Positions 9,298 through 18,054 of a stretch of DNA of 64,000 nucleotides are shown here, in pieces. Origin of the DNA: Candidatus Paraluminiphilus aquimaris (GTDB lineage Bacteria; Pseudomonadota; Gammaproteobacteria; Pseudomonadales; Halieaceae); contig NZ_CP036501.1 of assembly GCF_026230195.1 (NCBI RefSeq), positions 1,488,001 to 1,552,000 of the forward strand, read 5' to 3'. A program made the position numbers and the translations under genes. Under the pieces are notes generated by a model. It saw only the letters and a list, made by a program, of their open reading frames with translations, made no database searches and was not told where the DNA came from. Position 1 is the stretch's first letter. Each line of letters begins with the position of its first letter.

Positions 9298-9693
9298 ATG
9301 CGTTTTGCCGTAACCCTCGGCCGATTTTTGCTCGGTCTGTATTTTTTCCTTCCCGGTATTTCCAAAGTAACGGGCTACGCTGACACCCTAAGTTACATGG
9401 CGCTTCACAACATACCGGCTCCAGACTTGCTTCTCCCGATTACTATCGTTCTTCAAATCGGCGGTGGGGTAATGTTGATGATTGGAATGCGCGTTAGCCA
9501 GGTGGCTTTGATGTTCGCGGGTATGACCTTGATTATTAATCTCGGTATGCACGACTTTTGGAATGTCTATGAAGGTGTAAGCCAGGCGCATGAGACGCAG
9601 AATTTCGTTAAGAATCTGGCGATTTTTGCGGGTTTGCTTGTGATGAGCGGCGCCGAGGACCTACCTCAGCACCGCTTGTTGAGTCATAAATAA
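9298..9693 (+). CDS. DoxX family membrane protein
   Basis: Small integral membrane protein of 131 residues with four hydrophobic helices. The first helix carries GRFLLGLYFFLPGISKVTG, the usual DoxX-family pattern of a Gly-Ile-x-Lys after the first helix. The start is the ATG at 9298 because it has an ideal AAAGGAGA element at 9281-9288; the reading frame is open upstream to 9094, but that extension crosses the terminator and is not coding. DoxX proteins are poorly understood, with links to thiosulfate:quinone oxidoreductases and oxidative stress. It appears monocistronic, with its tail 11 bases from the convergent reductase gene. Confidence 0.85.
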   Translation: MRFAVTLGRFLLGLYFFLPGISKVTGYADTLSYMALHNIPAPDLLLPITIVLQIGGGVMLMIGMRVSQVALMFAGMTLIINLGMHDFWNVYEGVSQAHETQNFVKNLAIFAGLLVMSGAEDLPQHRLLSHK

Positions 9694-9704
9694 TCGCGTG
9701 AGGC

Positions 9705-10871
9705 TCAGGCGCCCAAGTTGAAGGTGAGCCCAGCGTTAGCAACTAGACGCTCAATCAGTTTCTCACCCATCGCGGGCGCTGGTGTGTAAACACCCCCTGG
9801 CAGATCAGTACAGTCCTGCACGATGCAGAGCGCACTCTCAGCGATCATCTTAGAGGTCGAGCCGTAACCGGGGTCCATATCGCCGGTTACTGTGGCTTCC
9901 ATCCGATTACCGTTCGCGTTGGTGCCGACAAACAGCACGTCGTAATGGCCCGCCTCGCGACTCTCTTTGGAGGGTCCCTCTCCGGGTTTGGGTACATCAT
10001 CACCCTCAAGCGGGTTGCTACTCGCCACCATACTGGCAGCGGCTGCCCCCTGCTCACCGGGACCTGTCACCATCATCTCGTCGTACTGGAAGTCTTCGCC
10101 GTAAAGGTGGTTTAGCAGTGCGTTGGAGCGATGAACATTCTTGGTATTGATCGGCGCCATGATGAAAGGTGCGACCCATGAACCGATTGCATCGTCCTCG
10201 TAGGGCTTCGCATCGGAAGGCTGCTCAGGACCTTGAAATCCGTTGGCGAGCGAGAAGGGGTTTGCCAGTACTTTTAGCAACCCTGGATTAGTTTTCAGAG
10301 CCGCCATAGTGGCGCCCAAGGACGCTGCGGTACCACCTGAGAACTCACCGTTCATTGCGCGAACACGACCACGAATGCGGTTCATAGGGGCGCCAGTCTG
10401 ACCGATTGACGCTTTTTGGAGGAAGTAGACACCGAGATCAAAAGGTATCGAGTCAAAGCCGCAGCTATGGACAATGCGTGCACCTGACGTGCGAGCTGTC
10501 TCGTCGTGGGCGGCGATCATCTCGTGCATCCAACCGGGTTCTCCAGATAGATCGACGTAATGCGTACCTTCCTCTGCGCAGAGTCTGACCAACTCCGAGC
10601 CGAAGAGCTGATAGGGCCCGACGGTTGTGCAGATGCACGAAGCGCGCTTAACCATATCGCGCAGAGACTCCTCGTTGCCCGCATCAGCGGTTACAAGCGG
10701 TATGTCGGTTGATACGCCAATCAGCTCACGTACTTCTGCGAGCTTGGCCTCACTTCTACCGGCCATTGCCCATGGCACACTCGTGCCGTAGGTCTTTCCC
10801 ATGTACTCGGCCACTAACCGCCCAGTAAATCCACTTGCACCATAGACGATAACGTCGAACTCTCTGCTCAT
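9705..10871 (-). CDS. Saccharopine dehydrogenase-like / trans-acting enoyl reductase family protein
   Basis: NAD(P)-binding protein of 388 residues. The N-terminal Rossmann motif is YGASGFTGRLVAEY (residues 9-22), followed by the TVGPYQLFGSELVRLCAEEGTHYVDLSGE block that characterises the saccharopine-dehydrogenase-like superfamily, including mycobacterial trans-acting enoyl reductases. It is unlikely to be a true lysine-pathway saccharopine dehydrogenase: the C-terminal half does not resemble those enzymes and no lysine genes are nearby. A lipid-related reductase role is plausible but inferred. The gene stands alone, convergent with doxX and divergent from the DUF1800 gene. Confidence 0.85.
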   Translation of the reverse strand: MSREFDVIVYGASGFTGRLVAEYMGKTYGTSVPWAMAGRSEAKLAEVRELIGVSTDIPLVTADAGNEESLRDMVKRASCICTTVGPYQLFGSELVRLCAEEGTHYVDLSGEPGWMHEMIAAHDETARTSGARIVHSCGFDSIPFDLGVYFLQKASIGQTGAPMNRIRGRVRAMNGEFSGGTAASLGATMAALKTNPGLLKVLANPFSLANGFQGPEQPSDAKPYEDDAIGSWVAPFIMAPINTKNVHRSNALLNHLYGEDFQYDEMMVTGPGEQGAAAASMVASSNPLEGDDVPKPGEGPSKESREAGHYDVLFVGTNANGNRMEATVTGDMDPGYGSTSKMIAESALCIVQDCTDLPGGVYTPAPAMGEKLIERLVANAGLTFNLGA

Positions 10872-11062
10872 AATTCATCCAGTTTAGGGGTAATAATTAG
10901 AAGGCCCGAGAATACAGGTTCGTTATCAACTGTCCAGCGCAAGGCTGATATTGCGCAACCGTCCCAAGACTGAGCGGAAGCGGGCGATACAAACGGGCGG
11001 AGCGACGGGAATATGCTGTGATAACGTAGAACATGAACTTAACGCGTGTGGATTTGAATCTG

Positions 11063-12745
11063 ATGAAGCAGTGGGTAGTCAGCTTAATCTTCCTAGTACT
11101 CGTCGGCTGTGGAGGAGGCGGTGGTGGTAGTTCAGCTCCCTCGGGTCCGGCAGCAGGAAGCGGTTCGGGCAGTGCGCCGACCTCGCCAACACCCTCTGAA
11201 CCCTCAGCTGAAGACTATGAAGCCGCTGCCGTTATGTTAGATCTAGCGACGTTTGGTGTAACAGGCGAGAGCCTCGAGGTAGCCGCAAAAATTGGGCCGG
11301 ACGACTGGCTCGACGAGCAATTCGATACACCGCCCAGTTACCACTTGCCTATTGTCTATCGTTACGGCTCGGAATACGGCTACGATGTTCTCAATGGAGC
11401 TATTCCTCCGGCGTTGTACCGCAGATTTGCCTTTTTTGAGCGAGCGTTCACCGCGCCTGATCAGCTTCGCCAGCTGACCGCCTATGCCTTGTCTCAAATT
11501 CTAGTGGTGTCCGATTCAGGCGCGCTCGGCGTAAATCCCGTGGGTTTGTCTAGTTATTACGACACGCTTCTTGAGCACAGCTTTGGCAATTATAGAGATC
11601 TACTTCTTGCCGTGACGCTGCACCCCTCAATGGGGTTTTTCCTAAGCCACGTGAACAACGCTAAGACTGATACGGCTGCCAATACGTTCCCAGACGAAAA
11701 CTATGCTCGCGAGGTAATGCAGCTATTTTCTATTGGTTTGTATGAACTCAATGCTGACGGCAGTCAGAAGCGTGATGTACAAGGAAACCCTATCGCGACA
11801 TATGACAATGAGGATATCCAAGAGTTTGCAAAAATCTTTACGGGGCTCGCTTACGACTCGACTAATAGAGAGCCGCAATTTGGTCGTAATCAGCCGGTCT
11901 TCGCGCTTCCGATGGTGATGTTTAACGAGTATCACGAACCTGGGGAGAAACACTTGTTGAATGGTCAGATAGTTTCTGACGGTCAAACAGGCCTGGAGGA
12001 CATCGATGATGCGATCGATAATTTATTCAATCACCCAAATGTCGGTCCATTTGTGGGGAGGCAGTTAATACAACGATTGGTGACATCAAACCCGTCGCCT
12101 GAATACATCGCTAGGATTTCAGCCGTCTTTGCTGACAACGGTGAGGGTGTTCGCGGCGACATGAAAGCGGTCGTTCGGGCTATATTGACCGATGAAGAAA
12201 TCGCCGATGCAAGTCGCGTGCGCGAACCTTTCAGGCGGTATCTCGCCGCGGGTAGGGCGTTGAATATAGCTCCCGCCGAAGGTTATAAATATGGTGTAAC
12301 GGGTTACATCGTGCAAAATCTTACTGGGCAAATGGTGCTTACCGCGCCCAGCGTGTTCAATTTTTATTCGCCCTTTTATCGACCTCAAGGTGGCATGGGC
12401 CTTATCTCACCCGAGATGCAAATTACGACTGAAGACACGGCGATCGGGGTAACAAACGTGATGGCGAACTTGGTCTACGGCGACGCGCCCATGGCTACGC
12501 ATCCCGAGCTTTCGCCGGTGGCCTTAAATCTAGAGCCTTTGGTCGATTTGGTTGACAACGAAGACGTTTTCTTTGATCAGCTGGATAGATTGTTCTTCGC
12601 CGGCAATATGAGCGACTTTACTCGTACCGTCCTCTCAGAAGCGATGGCTGAGCTGTCCTCCTCGCCCAATGAGGAGAAGGTAAAACTAAGCCTGTATTTG
12701 TCCCTCATTTCCCCTGAGCAGGCGGTTTTTGGAGGTGTCCAATGA
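11063..12745 (+). CDS. DUF1800 family lipoprotein
   Basis: Protein of 560 residues from the ATG at 11063. This start is preferred over the one ten codons upstream (11033) because it leaves a compact lipoprotein signal, MKQWVVSLIFLVLVGCGGGGG, with a lipobox cysteine (LVGC). A glycine/serine/proline-rich linker of about 35 residues follows. The rest matches the DUF1800 pattern: FARHxxF-like Asn/Tyr-rich stretches such as FPDENYAREVMQLFSIGLYELN and FTGLAYDS. DUF1800 proteins are almost always paired with DUF1501 proteins, as here, with a 4-bp ATGA overlap. They are abundant in marine bacteria; the biochemical role is unknown. Confidence 0.9.
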   Translation: MKQWVVSLIFLVLVGCGGGGGGSSAPSGPAAGSGSGSAPTSPTPSEPSAEDYEAAAVMLDLATFGVTGESLEVAAKIGPDDWLDEQFDTPPSYHLPIVYRYGSEYGYDVLNGAIPPALYRRFAFFERAFTAPDQLRQLTAYALSQILVVSDSGALGVNPVGLSSYYDTLLEHSFGNYRDLLLAVTLHPSMGFFLSHVNNAKTDTAANTFPDENYAREVMQLFSIGLYELNADGSQKRDVQGNPIATYDNEDIQEFAKIFTGLAYDSTNREPQFGRNQPVFALPMVMFNEYHEPGEKHLLNGQIVSDGQTGLEDIDDAIDNLFNHPNVGPFVGRQLIQRLVTSNPSPEYIARISAVFADNGEGVRGDMKAVVRAILTDEEIADASRVREPFRRYLAAGRALNIAPAEGYKYGVTGYIVQNLTGQMVLTAPSVFNFYSPFYRPQGGMGLISPEMQITTEDTAIGVTNVMANLVYGDAPMATHPELSPVALNLEPLVDLVDNEDVFFDQLDRLFFAGNMSDFTRTVLSEAMAELSSSPNEEKVKLSLYLSLISPEQAVFGGVQ

Positions 12746-14100
12746 TGATCAACCGTCGATCTCTACTGAGACGTGGCGCTCAGTCTGCTGTCTCGCTTGG
12801 GATGTCGTCTGTGGTCCCGTTTTCCCTTTTGGGAAGTGCGGGGGCTCGCGCGTCAGATGATTATCGCGCAGTAGTGTGTGTGCTACTTGCGGGTGGCGCG
12901 GACAGCTACAATATTTTAGTCCCGCGATCTGAGCAGGCGTATGCGCAATATCAAACTCGACGCTCAGACTTAGCACTGAGCCGCAACGATTTGCTGCCTT
13001 TAGAGGGGGCTCTCGATGGGGTGAGTTTTGGTTTACACCCGGCCATGTCGAGTCTTCAACAAAGGTTCAATGCTGGGCAGGCAACGTTAGTCACCAACAT
13101 TGGTCCCCTAGTGGAGCCCACTACTCGCGCGGCGCTCGAGACAGGGAATGTGCGATTACCTTTGGGTTTGTTCTCGCACTCAGATCAAATACTGAGTTGG
13201 CAGACAGCGACACCTGCAAACCGTGCGGGCACCGGTGTTGGTGGTCGAATGCTCGATGCGATGCCAGCCGCGAACGCGGGCTTGGCACTCGCAGGTAACA
13301 TCTCTCTGTCAGGCAATAATTCTTTTCAAGCGGGTGCTGCCACGGGCAGCTATGCCGTGAGTGCCGCGGACGGTGTGAGGCGCATTGCGGGCTACGAAAA
13401 CGATGTTTTTAGGCGCTACTTCGATCGTTTCTTAGAGGACCCCAACACTTCAACATTGCGCCGTGTCTATGGCAATAAAGTTCAGTCTGCGATTGACGCC
13501 GGCGATGTATTTAATTCGGCACTGGAGGGCGCGACAGCCCTCAGCACGCCTTTTTCGGAGCACTACTTTTCAGCAGCGATGAAACGTATCGCCGAGCTAA
13601 TGAGTGTGCGCGAATCGCTCGGTGTTACACGCCAGACATTTTTCGTGACCTACGGCGGTTGGGATCACCATGAAGATACCTTGGGCCAGCAAGCCGATAT
13701 GCTGCCCGCCCTTGATGCGGGTCTTGGGCAGTTTCAGGTCGCCCTTGAGGAATTGGGTCTGAGTCAATCGGTGACGACATTTACCATTTCTGATTTCGGT
13801 AGAACCCTAACCTCAAATGGTAAAGGCTCAGACCATGGTTGGGGTGGTAATGCGATGATCATGGGTGGTGCGGTGCAAGGCGGTCAGTTATACGGTCATT
13901 TCCCCGAGCAGGTAGAAGACAATCCGCTGGATGTTGGTCGTGGCCGTTTTCTACCAAGTACCCCAACCGACGCCATGTATGCTGAGATCTCTAGATGGAT
14001 GGGTGTTGCGCCTGAGTCACTCGGATCGGTGCTGCCCAACTGGGCAAACTTTGAGGGAAGCACTCAGGGTGCAGGGCTAATGGGTATGCTAACTGGCTAG
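12742..14100 (+). CDS. DUF1501 family protein, Tat-exported
   Basis: Protein of 452 residues, translationally coupled to the DUF1800 gene. It begins with a twin-arginine signal (NRRSLLRRGAQSAVSL, hydrophobic core, AGARA cleavage site), implying folded export to the periplasm. The mature part has the DUF1501 hallmarks: an LLAGGADSYNILVPR segment, the GGWDHHEDTLGQQADMLPAL segment and TISDFGRTLTSNGKGSDHGWGG, whose His and Asp residues resemble metal ligands of the alkaline phosphatase/sulfatase superfamily. The partner and substrate are unknown. Its stop codon shares CTAG with the convergent methyltransferase stop. Confidence 0.92.
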   Translation: MMINRRSLLRRGAQSAVSLGMSSVVPFSLLGSAGARASDDYRAVVCVLLAGGADSYNILVPRSEQAYAQYQTRRSDLALSRNDLLPLEGALDGVSFGLHPAMSSLQQRFNAGQATLVTNIGPLVEPTTRAALETGNVRLPLGLFSHSDQILSWQTATPANRAGTGVGGRMLDAMPAANAGLALAGNISLSGNNSFQAGAATGSYAVSAADGVRRIAGYENDVFRRYFDRFLEDPNTSTLRRVYGNKVQSAIDAGDVFNSALEGATALSTPFSEHYFSAAMKRIAELMSVRESLGVTRQTFFVTYGGWDHHEDTLGQQADMLPALDAGLGQFQVALEELGLSQSVTTFTISDFGRTLTSNGKGSDHGWGGNAMIMGGAVQGGQLYGHFPEQVEDNPLDVGRGRFLPSTPTDAMYAEISRWMGVAPESLGSVLPNWANFEGSTQGAGLMGMLTG

Positions 14101-14951
14101 CGCTGTGCCGTTACCAACCAAAAATTAGCCTCGAACCCTATGCCATCACCGGGCGAGTAAAAGGCCCGCAGACGTTCATAGACGGCTTCTCGTGCGCGAT
14201 CCTTCAGAGATGGATCGCTTTCTGCGATGAGGGCCGCTGCAGGCCCAATCTGAATGAGTTCCTCGAATATTTCTTCAAAGGGCTGCGATGCGCCTACGGA
14301 TAACTCAAGTGCCAGAGGCTCAATTCTTGGCTTGTTGAAGCCCGCTTCCGCGAGTACATGCTTAATAACGTCTGGGTCTGCCAACCCAAAGGGTCCGGGT
14401 GCGCCAGGTTTTGCAGGTGGCGGCGCTGGAAGCACTGAGAGGGCGGCTTGCAGGGGCGCTGTAAAGAAAGGATTAAGCGACGGACTTTGCCAGCATACAA
14501 AGCCCAGTTGACCCTTGGGTTTGAGCGCTTCACGCAACGTTGCGAAGGCGGCAGGTGGATTGTCAAAAAACATCACCCCAAAACGTGAGTAGATGGCATC
14601 GAAGGACTCATTTGGGAAAAGCGAATCACTTGCGTCTCCCACGATAAATTCCACCTGAGCTTGGAGCTCATTTTGATTGGCCGCTTTCAGTTCATTGGCC
14701 AAAGTGAGCATAGGTTCGGAGATGTCGACCCCCGTAATCTTGGATGAGTCGTCCAAGCGCGACGCCCATTCCAAGGTCTGATTACCACAGCCACAGCCTA
14801 CATCGAGCAGCCGTGCGCTGGGGGGTAAAGAGAGCGAGTCCATGCAACGACGTCCGGGCTCCGCAAGCAGCTGCTCAAGAAGCGTATTGTGTCTCACCCA
14901 ACTCGCCCCAGCTCGGCCATTCCACATTTCTTTTTGTAGTTGATTATTCAT
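14097..14951 (-). CDS. Class I SAM-dependent methyltransferase
   Basis: Soluble protein of 284 residues with a Rossmann-type methyltransferase core. Motif I is LLDVGCGCGNQTLEWA (about 48-63), followed by GVDISEPMLTLA and the motif IV region DAIYSRFGVMFFDNPPAAF. It resembles UbiE/Methyltransf_11-25 type enzymes. No specific substrate is evident. It lies 11 bases downstream of the MocA-like gene on the same strand and so may be read as the last gene of that unit, but no functional link to molybdenum cofactor work is apparent. Confidence 0.88.
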   Translation of the reverse strand: MNNQLQKEMWNGRAGASWVRHNTLLEQLLAEPGRRCMDSLSLPPSARLLDVGCGCGNQTLEWASRLDDSSKITGVDISEPMLTLANELKAANQNELQAQVEFIVGDASDSLFPNESFDAIYSRFGVMFFDNPPAAFATLREALKPKGQLGFVCWQSPSLNPFFTAPLQAALSVLPAPPPAKPGAPGPFGLADPDVIKHVLAEAGFNKPRIEPLALELSVGASQPFEEIFEELIQIGPAAALIAESDPSLKDRAREAVYERLRAFYSPGDGIGFEANFWLVTAQR

Positions 14952-14962
14952 AGGCAGAACCT

Positions 14963-15574
14963 TTAATTGCCAAAAATGTAGGAACCGACGTCCTCAAGTT
15001 TTTCGAGATCATCGGGTGAGTCGATATCCCAGCCAGCCGATTGCATAGGGATCACGCAGACCTGATGGTTGTTATTTGTAAGCAGCTGTTTCGCACCGTT
15101 CTCGGCGTCAAGCGATAACAGATCGGGATAGTACGAGCGGCCAAATACTGCGGGCGGCCCAACGGTGTTTCGGAACCCTGAGCACGCCATACCTGTGCTG
15201 TCTGTACTATTAATCAAGGTGGAAAGCTCCTCGGTAGATACTAAAATTTGATCTGAAAGTAGGACGAGGAGTTGATCGCAGTCAGTTGCTAGAAGCTCAC
15301 ACCCAAGCCGAATAGCGCTGCTCATACCCGCTTGCCAGTCAGGGTTGTAAACCAACTCAGCACCGATAAATAAACCGGTGTCAGCTGCGCGCTTTATCTC
15401 TGCATCATACCTTCCCGTCACGATGATCAATCGCTTGTGAGGTAAGGGGAGTGCGGCATCGACAACGTGTTGCAGGAGTGGTTTTTTTAAAAAATGTGCG
15501 AGCTGCTTGCACGCACCGAATCGGCGCGCTTCACCGGCTGCAAGGATCAGAATACCTAATCGCGATTCAGCCAT
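14963..15574 (-). CDS. Molybdenum cofactor nucleotidyltransferase, MocA-like
   Basis: NTP-transferase of about 203 residues that would attach a nucleotide (CMP in MocA, AMP in related proteins) to molybdopterin for molybdo-hydroxylases. The signature LAAGEARRFGACKQL near the N-terminus matches LAAGxSxRxGxxK, and LLSDQILVS fits the catalytic Asp region. The open frame runs back to 15739, but that extension lies inside XdhC and is not family-like. The start is probably the ATG at 15574, or 15592 six codons earlier. Either overlaps the end of xdhC, giving coupled translation with the cofactor-insertion gene. The location beside two molybdo-hydroxylase operons supports the role. Confidence 0.85.
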   Translation of the reverse strand: MAESRLGILILAAGEARRFGACKQLAHFLKKPLLQHVVDAALPLPHKRLIIVTGRYDAEIKRAADTGLFIGAELVYNPDWQAGMSSAIRLGCELLATDCDQLLVLLSDQILVSTEELSTLINSTDSTGMACSGFRNTVGPPAVFGRSYYPDLLSLDAENGAKQLLTNNNHQVCVIPMQSAGWDIDSPDDLEKLEDVGSYIFGN

Positions 15575-16586
15575 TTCCTCGAAGGCCCCCATCTTGGACG
15601 CTCGGACCGAAGATGGCGTTGTGGCACTTAGCAATGATCGAGAGGGCAATACTCTCAGGAAGCTCGCCTCCGATATCAAAGCCGGCGGGGCCATCGACGG
15701 TCGGTTTGAAGTCATCGTCGATGAGACCTGCTTCGTCAAAGACTTCCTCCCTCCGATGTGTCGGACCGAGCAGCCCGACGTAGTCTAGACGTTGGCCCGA
15801 GAGTGCGAGTAAGCATTGTGCGTCCATCGGCACGCTGTGAGTCATCACCATAGCCGCATTTATCGATAGGTCTTTGACCTGGTCGGCAAGCGCTTCCGCC
15901 GAGCAGCGGAGTCGGTGATCTGCCATATGGAAAAACTCATCCCTCGCATTAGCGGGTCTTGGATCCCAAACGGTTGTCTCCCATCCAAGTTGATTGGCTA
16001 ACACGACGACGGGCTGTGCATCGATGCCGCCCCCTGCAATCAGTAAATGAGGCGCGGGCGTAATGTGTGAGATGAGCCAAGTTTTACCCTGTAATTCCTC
16101 GAGTCGGCTCTTTTTACGCTTGCGAGTCAGCATTGAATCTAGGGTGTACTCACTCGCAAGACTCACTTCGCCTGGGGCAGGGATGTGTTGCCGGAAGTAG
16201 CCACTTTGCCTGCTCGTCAGTGAGCGGTGGATCTGTAAGAGGCCTTGGTAGTCATTGTGTTCATTTACTGGCTCGAGCAGTACGTGGACGACACCACCGC
16301 AGCCAATGCCCAGTCGGTACGATAGATCATCCTCGTCGTCGCCGTCGTATCGTATGCAAACGGGGAGACCTGAGGCCATCACTTTGCGCGCGTTGAGTCT
16401 TATATCTGCTTCGAGACAGCCGCCGCTCAAAAGTCCGAGTTGTTCGCCTCCCGAGCTAATAAGGCTCATTGCCCCGGGCTTTCGATAACTTGAGCCCTCG
16501 GTCTTGAAGACCGTTCCGAGAACCCATTCCTCATTGTCTCGTTTGGGTAACCACTTCGAGAGCATGGCGGCTAATTGCATTGTCAT
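15567..16586 (-). CDS. XdhC/CoxI family protein (molybdenum cofactor insertion)
   Basis: XdhC-type chaperone of 339 residues that binds, sulfurates and inserts the molybdenum cofactor in xanthine-dehydrogenase-family enzymes. The N-terminal XdhC/CoxI domain has GTVFKTEGSSYRKPGAM and GLLSGGCLEADI; the C-terminal Rossmann domain has HLLIAGGGIDAQPVVVLANQ. The frame is open to 16634, but the ATG at 16586 is preferred because an AGGCGG element lies 7 bases upstream and the family normally starts close to this point. It overlaps the MocA-like gene and serves the two molybdo-hydroxylase operons nearby. Confidence 0.88.
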   Translation of the reverse strand: MTMQLAAMLSKWLPKRDNEEWVLGTVFKTEGSSYRKPGAMSLISSGGEQLGLLSGGCLEADIRLNARKVMASGLPVCIRYDGDDEDDLSYRLGIGCGGVVHVLLEPVNEHNDYQGLLQIHRSLTSRQSGYFRQHIPAPGEVSLASEYTLDSMLTRKRKKSRLEELQGKTWLISHITPAPHLLIAGGGIDAQPVVVLANQLGWETTVWDPRPANARDEFFHMADHRLRCSAEALADQVKDLSINAAMVMTHSVPMDAQCLLALSGQRLDYVGLLGPTHRREEVFDEAGLIDDDFKPTVDGPAGFDIGGELPESIALSIIAKCHNAIFGPSVQDGGLRGNG

Positions 16587-16721
16587 GAAAAAAGCCGCCT
16601 GCATAGCGCTTCGCGTTGCAACTGCTCGGGACAACGGCTTGGAGCGTCGTGATGCTTTATGGGCAGCAACTTAAACCTGACATGTTCATCGCATTTAATA
16701 AAATAGCAGTTCACAAAAAGC

Positions 16722-17381
16722 TCATCTCTCTGAGGCTCGAATTCCTTGGAGAATGTAGCGCGCATTTTTTTCAAAGCGAGCCTTCATATTGAAGTATCCC
16801 ATAAAGGTTGCCACATCTTGCGGAAGGGTCTCGGTCGTGATGACTGAATTGGAGGCGCCATCGTACGAGCCGGTTAGCAAGGCCGATATCCCACTCAGCG
16901 CGGCGAGCGTTTGGTCCTGTTTTAGGGCGAGGGGTTCTGCGAGTTTCTCGACCATGGCGTGGAAATGATCGGCCATAGCCCGCTTAGATGTGATCAGTGC
17001 ATCCAATGAGATATTTTGATCGATTACGGTACCCAATCTGGCGTGCAGTGCGAGGAAAATGGGGTCAGAAATACTGGTTTCGTACAGATGTGATACGAAG
17101 GCTGCGTCGGTGGTGTGAGACGTCACACCCGCTGTGAGTTCACGACAAAAGCGCTCAAATTCCAGGGTGTAAAGCGAGAGCAGTACCTCCTCCTTTGTAC
17201 CGAAATAGAGGTAGAGCGTCCCTTTTGCAACACCGGCACGTTTCGATAAGAGCCCCATTGAAAAGCCCTCATAGCCGGCTTCCATAAAGAGCGTCTTAGC
17301 TGTTGCGAGTATCGTATCCCGTCGATCGTTTTTCTGCTCCGGGGTTCGCGCTCGCTTAATTTGACCTATTTTTGCACTCAT
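16722..17381 (-). CDS. TetR/AcrR family transcriptional regulator
   Basis: Regulator of 219 residues. The N-terminal helix-turn-helix spans about residues 19-65, ending in the typical recognition-helix sequence AGVAKGTLYLYFGTKEEVL. The C-terminal ligand domain is variable and gives no hint about the inducer. The gene is divergent from the molybdo-hydroxylase operon starting at 17563, and a clear inverted repeat lies between them, so it most likely represses itself and that operon in response to the enzyme's substrate or product. Confidence 0.92.
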   Translation of the reverse strand: MSAKIGQIKRARTPEQKNDRRDTILATAKTLFMEAGYEGFSMGLLSKRAGVAKGTLYLYFGTKEEVLLSLYTLEFERFCRELTAGVTSHTTDAAFVSHLYETSISDPIFLALHARLGTVIDQNISLDALITSKRAMADHFHAMVEKLAEPLALKQDQTLAALSGISALLTGSYDGASNSVITTETLPQDVATFMGYFNMKARFEKNARYILQGIRASER

Positions 17382-17405
17382 GATGCGATGGTAGCTCGCT
17401 TGACA

Positions 17406-17422
17406 AATGACCGCTAGTCATT
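17406..17422. promoter_or_regulatory. Probable TetR operator
   Basis: Perfect inverted repeat AATGAC-N5-GTCATT located 25 bases upstream of the TetR start codon and 140 bases upstream of the divergent molybdo-hydroxylase operon. The size and TGACnnnnnnnGTCA core are typical of TetR-family operators. Binding by the adjacent regulator is inferred. Confidence 0.6.
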
Positions 17423-17562
17423 AAATGTAACACTGCGAGATCACCGCGGCCCTTTTTACTCCCATCGCGATCGTAAAAGCGGGCGACTACAGAGCGAGTC
17501 GATCATATTAGTGAGGTAATGGCGTACGAATGTCGGGCGCTTTGATATCGAGGAAACTACTA

Positions 17563-18054
17563 ATGACAACGTTTACGCTCAACGGCGAAGTAAGGACAGT
17601 TGATGCTGATCCCGAAACGCCGGTGCTCTGGGTTATCCGGGAGCAGCTCGACCTAACTGGCACAAAGTTTGGCTGCGGTATGGCGCAATGCGGTGCGTGC
17701 ACCATCCATGTGAATGGTCGAGCACAACGGTCCTGCATGACGCCCCTCGCCTCGCTCGAGGGTGCAAGCGTCACAACGATTGAAGGGCTCAAGAGCCCAG
17801 ATGGATCGCTTCATGCGCTTCAACAAGCGTGGATTGATCAGCAAGCCCCTCAGTGTGGTTACTGCCAATCAGGTCAGTTGATGTCAGCGGCAGCGCTGCT
17901 AGCAGAGAACCCAAACCCCTCGGATAGTGACATTGATAACGCAATGCGGGGAAATGTCTGCCGCTGCGGCATGTATGGACGAATTCGCTCAGCCATTAAG
18001 CAGGTGGCTGGTGCGTCGTTCTATGATGCGATGGAGGGCCGTCAGAATGGGTAA
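17563..18054 (+). CDS. (2Fe-2S)-binding small subunit of a molybdo-hydroxylase
   Basis: Electron-transfer subunit of 163 residues. The N-terminal plant-ferredoxin-like domain has the CGMAQCGACTIHVNG cysteines plus a later SCM cysteine, and the helical second domain has CGYCQSGQ and CRCGMY for the second 2Fe-2S cluster. The start is the ATG at 17563, with CGAGGA 9 bases upstream; the frame is open eleven codons further back. It resembles IorA-type small subunits (isoquinoline 1-oxidoreductase, aldehyde dehydrogenase), which pair with a single large Mo subunit and have no FAD subunit. The next gene starts 8 bases before this stop. Confidence 0.93.
   Translation: MTTFTLNGEVRTVDADPETPVLWVIREQLDLTGTKFGCGMAQCGACTIHVNGRAQRSCMTPLASLEGASVTTIEGLKSPDGSLHALQQAWIDQQAPQCGYCQSGQLMSAAALLAENPNPSDSDIDNAMRGNVCRCGMYGRIRSAIKQVAGASFYDAMEGRQNG

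Noticed and set aside
17927-18046. 40-codon N-terminal extension of the first Mo subunit
   Set aside because: It lies wholly inside the Fe-S subunit gene; the internal ATG at 18047 has a good ribosome site and gives a proper Tat signal.
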